This document shows, piece by piece, positions 1-6,363 of a stretch of DNA of 64,000 nt. The translations under genes and the position numbers were made by a program. Location: contig NZ_FRBL01000002.1 in NCBI RefSeq assembly GCF_900142605.1, positions 558,001-622,000 on the forward strand. Direction: 5' to 3'. The DNA is from Chitinophaga jiangningensis (GTDB lineage Bacteria > Bacteroidota > Bacteroidia > Chitinophagales > Chitinophagaceae). Under the pieces are notes generated by a model. The model was not told where the DNA came from. It was given only the letters and a program-made list of their open reading frames with translations, and made no database searches. Positions within the stretch are counted from its first letter, which is position 1, and every line of letters begins with the position of its first letter.

Positions 1-473
1 AGCGCTGCATCATAGGAAATTTTCCCTTTCTTAATCTCGTAAAAACGAGAAGCAACGTAGTATGCAGAGTCAGTTCCCGTATACACCGGCGGATTTTCAG
101 CACCACCAAATTCCAGATTACCATCACCATCCCAATCCTTCACATCAGAAGCAATCGCGTTCACTACCGTATCCGCTAACGAGTGATCAATATTGAACAC
201 CAGGAACCTGTTTTTATACGGTGCATTATCTGTCTCCAAAAACAAAAAAACAGACTTGCCATCTTCCACCAGTTTATTACGCTTGCTGGCATAGTTGATG
301 TTATCCTTCTGGAAGATAAATGCTTTATTGCCATTCACGAAAATGGTCCCCTTAAAAACGGTGATCATCTGAGCCTGCCCACTCTTAAAGTGCAGCTCAT
401 TTTTTTCTTTCTGCGCCTGCGCTGCAAAGCAGCTGCCGAGGCCAAGGCATAGTGTAATCAGGATTTTATTCAT
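1..473 (-). CDS. Secreted protein of unknown function, 3' end beyond window
   Basis: This is an open frame on the minus strand from an ATG at 471-473 that runs off the left edge without a stop; 157 residues are visible. The first 22 or so residues form a classical signal peptide (MNKILITLCLGLGSCFAAQA, then QKEK), so the product is exported. The visible mature part is a soluble beta-rich sequence with a DWDGDGN stretch near residue 127 that resembles a Ca-binding DxDxDG loop. I do not recognise the family. It lies 25 bp before the next leftward gene, so both may share a transcript. The start was chosen because it places the signal peptide at the N terminus. Confidence 0.75.
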   Translation of the reverse strand, partial: MNKILITLCLGLGSCFAAQAQKEKNELHFKSGQAQMITVFKGTIFVNGNKAFIFQKDNINYASKRNKLVEDGKSVFLFLETDNAPYKNRFLVFNIDHSLADTVVNAIASDVKDWDGDGNLEFGGAENPPVYTGTDSAYYVASRFYEIKKGKISYDAA

Positions 474-498
474 AGCTTACTAAATAAGTAAAAATTTA

Positions 499-1161
499 TT
501 AATTACCACTATTCTTCTTCAGCCATTCCACCCGGCGCTGATCCGGCAGGTGCTTCACTTTAAAATACTCAAACCTGGCCTGGAAACCATTTCCGTCCGG
601 ACTCGCGGCCATCAGGCCCACCATCACGGGTTTATTATCCTGTAAAGGCGCGTTACGGGTCATGATGTAGTTTTTATCATCCAGTGAATAGAATATTTCT
701 ACCGCATCAAGGCGACGCACTACTTTAATCCAGATATACGGCGGCACCTTATCCAGCGTGGTTACACTCCAGTCGCTCTTCGTATGTGTTACCACAGTAC
801 TTACATTGAACTTTCCATCTACAAACTCCACTCCTGTTTTGATATAGTTTTCATGATCAGTACGCAACATCAACCCCATCTGATCAAAACGCGCCTTATA
901 GGCACCGGTGAGCTTTACTTTAGCTTCAAATTCACCTCCATAAGTGGTATACAGAAAGGGGGCATCATCCACCGTAAAGCCATAGTGGGAAATCCGCCAG
1001 TAGTCCGACTGCGGCGTTACCTGCATCACTAAACTATTCTCTTTAATCTCCCACTGCTCTGGTTCATTAAACCACTGCATTTTATCTAACGTTTGCGCAG
1101 AAACGAAATTTGCTGCCAGTAAAAATGCCATTGCGCCAAAGAGGCTATTCATTCTCTTCAT
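499..1161 (-). CDS. Secreted DUF1349-like (concanavalin A-like) protein
   Basis: A 220-residue protein beginning with a signal peptide (MKRMNSLFGAMAFLLAANF, cleaved after VSA). An in-frame ATG 18 codons upstream exists, but starting there would bury the signal peptide, so 1161 is preferred. The mature domain contains the WFNEPEQW, DQMGLMLR and YIKTGVEF stretches typical of DUF1349 proteins, which adopt a concanavalin A-like jelly-roll fold and are often linked to carbohydrate recognition. No catalytic motif is evident. Family assignment rests on sequence recognition only; its ligand is unknown. The gene lies between a candidate terminator upstream and the partial secreted-protein gene downstream. 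Confidence 0.75.
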   Translation of the reverse strand: MKRMNSLFGAMAFLLAANFVSAQTLDKMQWFNEPEQWEIKENSLVMQVTPQSDYWRISHYGFTVDDAPFLYTTYGGEFEAKVKLTGAYKARFDQMGLMLRTDHENYIKTGVEFVDGKFNVSTVVTHTKSDWSVTTLDKVPPYIWIKVVRRLDAVEIFYSLDDKNYIMTRNAPLQDNKPVMVGLMAASPDGNGFQARFEYFKVKHLPDQRRVEWLKKNSGN

Positions 1162-1179
1162 ATAAAAAATTTGTACCAG

Positions 1180-1187
1180 CAAATATA
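1180..1187 (-). promoter_or_regulatory. Candidate -7 element for the DUF1349-like gene
   Basis: On the minus strand this reads TATATTTG, an exact match to the Bacteroidota -7 consensus TAnnTTTG, 18 bp before the ATG at 1161. No good TTTG -33 partner is seen at the usual distance, and the site abuts the T-tract of the preceding terminator, so it is only tentative. Confidence 0.3.
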
Positions 1188-1227
1188 AAAAAACAAACCG
1201 CATAGCACCGGTCAATAGTGCTATGCG
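1188..1227 (-). terminator. Rho-independent terminator of the leftward lipoprotein gene
   Basis: Perfect 10-bp inverted arms (CGCATAGCAC at 1199-1208 and GTGCTATGCG at 1218-1227) with a 9-nt loop. On the minus strand they are followed by a T-rich run at 1188-1198. The hairpin lies 23 bp beyond the stop codon of the gene at 1251-2504. Confidence 0.8.
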
Positions 1228-1250
1228 GTTCTCCTGATTTTAAATGCTCA

Positions 1251-2504
1251 TCAATCGTAATCCGACACCCTTACACAAAATACCGTTCTGTTGTCCTGCC
1301 CGTACTTACTGGTTTCATATTCTGTCAGGTTCCAGAGATAGCCGGTGGCGGCATCATAATAGAAGTCCTCCGCTCCGTGCGGCCAGCGGTAACGTACCCC
1401 TGCGGCCGCCCCTTCGTTGAAACGTACCAGTCGCGCCGTGGATCCTTCATAGGAACTATTGCCCGTAGTAGCCATAAACGTCTTACCCACCATATGATAT
1501 ACCCCCTGCATCCCATATACGTTACCGTTAGTATTATCAATAGGGGTGATAATAACAGGCTGCGTAGTAGTGCTCACAGCGCCGGCAGCATCTACCGGGA
1601 AACCAAATACCTGCGGGGTGGGCGTTTCATCCGCGGTGATATACTGACAGGTCCACAGCATTTTTTGCGATGTGGTGGCGCCATCTCCCAATTCAATAGC
1701 CGAGAAAGGCTTGGCATTGGTAATTTTGTAGTACCCCGACTGTGGCAGGATATACGCATAGTTAAATGCTTTCAGCTCTCCTGTAGTTTCCGCACCGCAG
1801 CGGGTTTCAGTGGCATCCGCCTCTGCAGAAACGAACTTTGACAGGTCAAACACCCGCATACCCAGGTTGGTATCCGCCACATAAATCTTACCGGCATAAT
1901 AGGTTACCCCACCGGCATGAATGGTAACCGGGCAAAAGCTTCCCAGCTGGGTATAAGCATTGGAGGCCTTATACAAACTGGTATTGGTCATGTTGGCCTT
2001 GTTCTGCACCAGCAGTATATGCCGGTAGGTAATATTGCTCATATTGGTGATATCCACCAGGGCGATGCGCACGCCTTTATGCTGGTTATTGATACCGGCA
2101 ATAGTACCGGGATCTACCCCATACCAGGTGACCAGCAAAAACTTCCTTGTTCCCCAGGTAAACCCGGCAATCCCCTGCGGGCGCCATTCTTCTGTACCTT
2201 CATCCCCGCTGTTCCACTTAAAACCCATTACCTGATTGGCCGCGGGAATATTAAATCCATACACGGTATTGTAACCACTGGTAGTGCCCACGCGGTTCAG
2301 GTTCAGCTGATCCGGTGTTTTATAACCGTAGCCGGATAAACTGTTTACAAACGCCGATTCGTCCGTGTACGTGATAATGCTTGCTTCTGTAGCAGGTTTT
2401 GTTGGGGAAGATGCCGGTGCCGGCGATGCAGCATTTTCATTTTTACTGCAGGAAACCACTGTTGCCGACAGGAGTAACAACAGGGCATAACAGGTGTGCT
2501 TCAT
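1251..2504 (-). CDS. Lipoprotein of unknown function, possibly beta-propeller
   Basis: A 417-residue lipoprotein. From the chosen ATG the protein starts MKHTCYALLLLLSATVVSC, a signal peptide with a VVSC lipobox (an alternative ATG lies four codons upstream), followed by a Ser/Pro/Ala-rich linker and then a domain of about 370 residues. Recurring short beta stretches (GIAGFTWGTRKFLLVTWYG, YYAGKIYVADT, MRVFDLSKF, TFMATTGNSSYEG, GYLWNLTEYE) resemble blades of a propeller that reports on objects or states, but I recognise no named family and no active-site motif. The gene is monocistronic, with a terminator immediately downstream. The propeller idea is inference. Confidence 0.7.
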   Translation of the reverse strand: MKHTCYALLLLLSATVVSCSKNENAASPAPASSPTKPATEASIITYTDESAFVNSLSGYGYKTPDQLNLNRVGTTSGYNTVYGFNIPAANQVMGFKWNSGDEGTEEWRPQGIAGFTWGTRKFLLVTWYGVDPGTIAGINNQHKGVRIALVDITNMSNITYRHILLVQNKANMTNTSLYKASNAYTQLGSFCPVTIHAGGVTYYAGKIYVADTNLGMRVFDLSKFVSAEADATETRCGAETTGELKAFNYAYILPQSGYYKITNAKPFSAIELGDGATTSQKMLWTCQYITADETPTPQVFGFPVDAAGAVSTTTQPVIITPIDNTNGNVYGMQGVYHMVGKTFMATTGNSSYEGSTARLVRFNEGAAAGVRYRWPHGAEDFYYDAATGYLWNLTEYETSKYGQDNRTVFCVRVSDYD

Positions 2505-2538
2505 AGGAATTCGCATTTATTGGTTGAAAAATATCCTA

Positions 2539-2546
2539 CAAAGCTA
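2539..2546 (-). promoter_or_regulatory. Candidate -7 element for the 1251-2504 lipoprotein gene
   Basis: TAGCTTTG on the minus strand matches TAnnTTTG exactly and lies 34 bp before the ATG at 2504. No clear -33 TTTG is visible at the usual spacing. Confidence 0.3.
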
Positions 2547-2604
2547 AAAGGCTGGGGCAATTATCATACAGGATTAACATCTGTTAATAATTATTTCACA
2601 AATT

Positions 2605-2642
2605 AAAAAACCCCGGTGTCGCCTATACGACGACCACCGGGG
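2605..2642 (-). terminator. Rho-independent terminator of the small lipoprotein gene
   Basis: A GC-rich stem built from CCCCGGTG at 2611-2618 and CACCGGGG at 2635-2642, extended by a few inner pairs. On the minus strand it is followed by six T (2605-2610). It lies 23 bp past the stop codon of the gene at 2666. Confidence 0.85.
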
Positions 2643-2665
2643 TAACAGAAATAAGTGAAATGATT

Positions 2666-3055
2666 TTATTTGAGGCGTGCAGTGCCATGAGCCGATAAAG
2701 CGGTACCAGTGCTGGAAGCTTCATCTTTTTTAACCCCATCTACCCAAACTTCTACTTTCAGGCTGGAGTTAACGTTGGTGCCGGTTGCAGATATTACCGC
2801 CTGTGCCATCAGGGCACCCGCAGGTACGGTAATCTCAGGGCTGGTCCAGCTGGTGCCGGATAATGCAGAAGCAGTGGTCAATTCGGTATCATAGCCATAA
2901 ACAGCGGTGCTGATCTGAACATCACTTGAACCAATGGCTTTAAATATCACTTTGTGACTGGTACTGGAAGGTCCATCATTTTTGTCTTTGGAGCAGGCTG
3001 CAAACAAAAACATCACTGCCAACAATGGAAACAGGAGCTTTTTAAATAGTTTCAT
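2666..3055 (-). CDS. Small lipoprotein of unknown function, beta-sandwich-like
   Basis: A 129-residue lipoprotein starting MKLFKKLLFPLLAVMFLFAA with the lipobox ending at the following Cys, then a charged SKDKNDGPSS linker. The remaining ~100 residues are an all-beta domain with spaced short strands (HKVIFKAIGS, VQISTAVYG, SLKVEVWVDGVKKDE). This pattern is reminiscent of MmpS-like transport-accessory domains, but the match is weak and made by eye. The ATG at 3055 is preferred over a TTG two codons upstream. The gene has a good candidate promoter and its own terminator. It is divergent from the two-component pair, with a palindrome in between, so it may be a target of that system (inference). 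Confidence 0.75.
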   Translation of the reverse strand: MKLFKKLLFPLLAVMFLFAACSKDKNDGPSSTSHKVIFKAIGSSDVQISTAVYGYDTELTTASALSGTSWTSPEITVPAGALMAQAVISATGTNVNSSLKVEVWVDGVKKDEASSTGTALSAHGTARLK

Positions 3056-3076
3056 AATCAAAGATATTAGTCAGTA

Positions 3077-3107
3077 CAAAAGTATCGACATCCGCCAGGG
3101 GCAACAA
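3077..3107 (-). promoter_or_regulatory. Bacteroidota-type promoter of the small lipoprotein gene
   Basis: On the minus strand a -7 element TACTTTTG (3077-3084, exact match to TAnnTTTG) is preceded by TTG at 3105-3107, 20 nt upstream, which fits the -33 position. The predicted start of transcription falls close to 3070, leaving a short leader before the ATG at 3055. Confidence 0.55.
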
Positions 3108-3122
3108 TCCCAGGTATTCAGT

Positions 3123-3156
3123 ATTTCCGTCTACCTGTTTTCAGGTAGATGGAAAT
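3123..3156. promoter_or_regulatory. Palindromic operator candidate between lipoprotein and kinase genes
   Basis: A 15-bp near-perfect dyad around a TTTT centre, with the core TCTACCTG at 3130-3137 and CAGGTAGA at 3142-3149. It sits in the intergenic space of the divergent lipoprotein gene and the kinase/response-regulator operon, about 16 bp upstream of the lipoprotein -33 element. The TACCTGT-nn-TCAGGTA core has the spacing of a NarL-type 7-2-7 inverted heptamer, and the adjacent operon encodes a NarL/LuxR-type regulator. A role as its binding site is inference. Confidence 0.45.
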
Positions 3157-3199
3157 GCCGGAAATTGGTATGCTGCGTAAATGTTATTAATTTTCCGGT

Positions 3200-5179
3200 A
3201 TGAAAAAGTTAGTCATCCTTGTTTTCCTATATACGCTGCCGTTATTCGTGAATGCGCAAACCACAGCTAATGAAAAATCCACGGAAAGCCTGCTGCTGCA
3301 GCTGAATACAGCCGGTACTGACAGTGCCAGAGCCATGCTGTCGTTCGAACTGGCGGAACTATATCTCGGGAAGGACAGCCTGAAAACCGACCGTTATCTG
3401 AAAAACGGATTACAATTCAGCAAAAACACGGGCATACCCGCCGCGGTATATTTCTACTATGCCGGCAGGGTGATCGAAGGAGCCGACCTGGACCAGGCCA
3501 TGGCCCTCTACCTGAAAACGGATACCCTCCTGCAGCCTTATAAAACGCCGCAGGCATTGTCGTTCCGCGCCAAAGCATGGTACCTCTACGGCGCCGGCGA
3601 GCAAAAAAAGGATAACCCGAAAGGCTTTGCCGACATCCTGCTGAACAAGGCCATCCCGCTGGCACAGCAGGCGGGCGATAACACCATGGCAGGAAAAAAC
3701 CTGCTGGCTGTAGCCATGGTATTTAAAAACGCAGGGGAATTCGATAAAGCAGACACATACATTAAATCCGCTTTCAATACGCTGAAACTCCCCGGTGTAC
3801 CTACCCATGAACTGATCACAGCTTATACCACTGTAGCCGAAAACTACTCCCTCAGCGGCAAGGCCGCTGAAGCCAGGCAGGCCCTCGATAGCGCTGCCAA
3901 ACTGCTCCCCGCCTACCCCGACTCAGAATTCTACCTCGACTACTACGCGGCCGAAGGCATGAATTATACCGTGATGGGCAAGTTTGAGGACGCGCTGGCG
4001 AGCCTGGAGAAAGGTATCAGCATGGCTGCCAAAATGGGCAAGGCCTACGATATGCAACGCATGCAGCTGCAGCAGTTCTACGCTTATTATAATGCCCGCC
4101 AGTTTACCAAAGCAAAGAATGTACTGCTCCTCCTTTCGGAAAAACCGGAAATGATGATGCTGGCCACCAACCGCCTCCAGGTTTTCTATGGTCTCGCACT
4201 CACCTACGAAGAACTGAAGGACTTTGGACCAGGCTATACCTGGATGAAAAAATATGCAGAGCTGAATGATAGTCTTAGTAAAAGTCAGCTCACCAACGAC
4301 GTGCACGCCCTTGAAATCCGCTACCGCAACGCCGAAAAGCAAAAGGAAATTGAGGCCTTGAAAGCAAAGAATATCCAGGAGAGCCTGTCAGCCAGCAACT
4401 CCAGGCTGGTAAGCGGCCTTTTTGGCTCCATCAGCATGTTCCTTGTGCTGCTGCTTACTGCCGGCTATATCATCTTCCGTAACCGCCGCAAACTGCACGA
4501 GCAAAAGGAGCTCAGCTACCGCCAACATCTCCATGAAATAGCACAGGAACAACAATTACGCTTTAGCCAGGCCATTATGCAGGGTGAGGAGCAGGAAAGG
4601 CGGCGCCTCGCACGCGACCTCCACGACGGCCTCGGAGGCATGATCGCCGGTGCACGTATTAATTTGTCGGCCCACATGAAAAGCGGTGAAATACCCACCG
4701 CTGCGCCCCTGGAAAAGATTACCCAGCAGCTGGATAAATCCGTAACCGAACTTCGTCGCATTGCGCATAACATGATGCCTGCCACCCTCCTGGAACAAAG
4801 CCTGGAAGCAGCTATCAACGACCTGTGCGAAAGCATGATGAACGACCATACACGCATTACCTTCCAGGCGATACACCTCTCCGATCATACCTTAGCCGAA
4901 GATGTACAATTACATATCTACCGCATCATCCAGGAACTGCTCAACAATGCCGTGCGCCACGGTAAGGCAAAAAATATTATGTTGCAGGTCAGCATCGATG
5001 AAGGCAAATGCTATATCACCGCCGAAGACGACGGTAAAGGATTTGATATTACCAACAGCAGTAAAGGCATAGGATTGAATAACATCCGCAACAGAGTGGG
5101 ATTCATGAAAGGAAATATTGACATAGATTCGCGCATCAATCAGGGAACCACCGTAAATATTGAATTGAATGTCCAGTAA
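3200..5179 (+). CDS. TPR-containing sensor histidine kinase (HisKA_3 / HATPase type)
   Basis: A 659-residue kinase that should sense a signal through a periplasmic tetratricopeptide domain and phosphorylate the response regulator encoded next. Signal peptide at 1-19 (ending VNAQ); helical TPR-like repeats to about residue 370; a membrane segment near 404-427 (SMFLVLLLTAGYIIF); a short coiled coil; then a NarL-family dimerisation/phosphoacceptor helix with RRRLARDLHDGLGG, where His475 is the likely phosphorylated residue. The ATPase domain shows an N-box (ELLNNAVRHG, about residue 579), a G1 box (DDGKGFD) and a G2 box (GIGLNNIRNRV). The stop overlaps the next start by 11 bp, indicating translational coupling. 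The ligand is unknown. Confidence 0.92.
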   Translation: MKKLVILVFLYTLPLFVNAQTTANEKSTESLLLQLNTAGTDSARAMLSFELAELYLGKDSLKTDRYLKNGLQFSKNTGIPAAVYFYYAGRVIEGADLDQAMALYLKTDTLLQPYKTPQALSFRAKAWYLYGAGEQKKDNPKGFADILLNKAIPLAQQAGDNTMAGKNLLAVAMVFKNAGEFDKADTYIKSAFNTLKLPGVPTHELITAYTTVAENYSLSGKAAEARQALDSAAKLLPAYPDSEFYLDYYAAEGMNYTVMGKFEDALASLEKGISMAAKMGKAYDMQRMQLQQFYAYYNARQFTKAKNVLLLLSEKPEMMMLATNRLQVFYGLALTYEELKDFGPGYTWMKKYAELNDSLSKSQLTNDVHALEIRYRNAEKQKEIEALKAKNIQESLSASNSRLVSGLFGSISMFLVLLLTAGYIIFRNRRKLHEQKELSYRQHLHEIAQEQQLRFSQAIMQGEEQERRRLARDLHDGLGGMIAGARINLSAHMKSGEIPTAAPLEKITQQLDKSVTELRRIAHNMMPATLLEQSLEAAINDLCESMMNDHTRITFQAIHLSDHTLAEDVQLHIYRIIQELLNNAVRHGKAKNIMLQVSIDEGKCYITAEDDGKGFDITNSSKGIGLNNIRNRVGFMKGNIDIDSRINQGTTVNIELNVQ

Positions 5180-5804
5180 AGAAATTACCATATCCATCGT
5201 AGACGATCATCCGGTAGTACTGGAAGGCCTGCATAAATTATTATCCGAAGCAGATGGCATGGAGGTCATTGCGTGCCATACCACCGCCCAGGCATGCCTG
5301 AACGCCATGGAACATGAGCCTACGGATATCCTGCTGTTAGACATCAACCTCCCGGATATGAAAGGAGCAGATCTCTGCAAAGCAATAAAAACTATTGCAC
5401 CAGGTACGCATATCCTCGCCTTCAGCAATCACTCAGAACGAAGCCTGATATTACAACTGCTGCAAAACGGCGCTTCCGGCTACCTACTTAAAAACGCCGC
5501 CGCCGAAGAGCTGATCAGTTGCATACAGGAAGCACATAACGGCCTTATCACCTTCAGTAAGGCAGTAAGAGAAATCATGGCGCGCCCTTCTGCACTGGAT
5601 TTACAAGGCACCCCACAACTTACCAGCCGCGAAAAAGAAATATTACAGCTGATTTCTGATGGGAAAACTACGCCGGAAATTGCTTCGCAATTGAACTTAA
5701 GCCCGATGACGGTAGAAACACATCGCAAAAATCTGATGCATAAGTTCCAGTCCAAAAATGTGGCAGCGCTGATTAAGGCAGCGATTACACAAGGGTTTAT
5801 TTAA
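5169..5804 (+). CDS. LuxR/NarL-family response regulator
   Basis: A 211-residue two-domain DNA-binding regulator. The receiver domain has the acidic pocket DD at 12-13, the phosphoacceptor Asp58 (ILLLDINLP) and the conserved Lys near residue 108 (YLLKNAA). The C-terminal LuxR helix-turn-helix begins about residue 150 (LTSREKEILQLISDG) and includes the recognition region SPMTVETHRKNLMHKF. It is the expected partner of the overlapping kinase gene. The palindrome at 3123-3156 upstream of the operon is a candidate autoregulatory or target site. Length and domain order are normal for the family. Confidence 0.93.
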   Translation: MSSKEITISIVDDHPVVLEGLHKLLSEADGMEVIACHTTAQACLNAMEHEPTDILLLDINLPDMKGADLCKAIKTIAPGTHILAFSNHSERSLILQLLQNGASGYLLKNAAAEELISCIQEAHNGLITFSKAVREIMARPSALDLQGTPQLTSREKEILQLISDGKTTPEIASQLNLSPMTVETHRKNLMHKFQSKNVAALIKAAITQGFI

Positions 5805-5811
5805 TTTTGTC

Positions 5812-6154
5812 TTTTTTCTCGCACAGCAGCATAACGATTTTAAGCTCGTAAAGACTGATGGGGCTTTAGGCGCCTTCGGCGCCAGGGTGCGTTCTTTTTT
5901 GCACGCAAAGCAGCAAAGCAGGTAAGCAGCAAAGACTTGTGTTTTGTTGTTTGTTGCAAACACAAGCAGCAAAGGCTTGCATTTTGTTTCATTAAATTTT
6001 TCAATTGAGGGAAAACCGAAGGTTTTCCCTCAATCTTTTCTGGGTCCGTCGAAGGCAGACCCTGAAAAAGATCTTATCCAACAAAACACAATCCTTTGCT
6101 GCTTATGCCCCTTATGCTGCTTTGCGAGAAAAAAAGATCGCAAGGGCCGAAGGC
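5812..6154. repeat. Compound palindromic repeat, copy 1
   Basis: This occupies most of the 559-bp gene-free stretch between the response regulator and the TonB receptor. Its left arm (5812-5949) matches 44926-45063 at 123 of 138 positions by my count. Its right arm (6093-6154) matches 45167-45228 at 61 of 62 positions. The two arms are themselves partly inverted copies of each other (TCTCGCAAAGCAGCATAAG-type modules and AGCAGCAAAG motifs). The centre (5950-6092) differs between copies and here carries two triloop hairpins. A GGCGCC-TTC-GGCGCC hairpin lies in the left arm (5869-5883) and GGGCC-GAA-GGCCC at the right end (6144-6156). No coding capacity is apparent. Confidence 0.85.
6004..6062. 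repeat. Tandem GAA-triloop hairpins in the centre of repeat copy 1
   Basis: The first hairpin has perfect 14-bp arms, 6004-6017 (ATTGAGGGAAAACC) and 6021-6034, around a GAA loop. The second, 6042-6062, pairs GGGTC with GACCC and again has GAA at its apex, with one mismatch and one G-T pair. The arms are unrelated to each other; only the apex is shared. Confidence 0.85.
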
Positions 6155-6251
6155 CCATTACGCCTACTAACGTCAACGCATTTACGTAATTAGGAATTTT
6201 TTCTCTCTCAATCTTTTCCGGATTTGGAAAATGACTTTGTAACCACACCCC

Positions 6252-6259
6252 TACATTTG
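6252..6259 (+). promoter_or_regulatory. Candidate -7 element of the siderophore-type operon
   Basis: TACATTTG matches TAnnTTTG exactly, 104 bp before the receptor ATG. The nearest upstream TTTG (6236-6239) is only 12 bp away, shorter than usual, so the -33 element is uncertain. If used, the transcript would have a leader of roughly 95 nt containing the hairpin at 6299-6316. Confidence 0.4.
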
Positions 6260-6298
6260 CAGCGGAAACAAGACTTATATTCTTACTGGCATGCGCTA

Positions 6299-6324
6299 CC
6301 CGCACACTGCTGCGGGATTTTTTT
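6299..6324 (+). terminator. Terminator-like hairpin in the leader of the TonB receptor operon
   Basis: CCCGCA at 6299-6304 pairs with TGCGGG at 6311-6316 across a 6-nt loop and is followed by A and seven T (6318-6324), the layout of an intrinsic terminator. It lies 40 bp upstream of the receptor start codon and downstream of the candidate promoter. It could act as an attenuator, or simply insulate the operon from upstream transcription. Confidence 0.55.
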
Positions 6325-6363
6325 GCCCATTTACGAATGAACTGATCTACAAAAGAATAAATA

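Noticed and set aside
5812..6154. CRISPR array suspected from recurring AGCAGCAAAG and CGCAAAG units
   Set aside because: Units are short, irregularly spaced and arranged as inverted arms; there are no equal-length spacers and no cas genes in the window.
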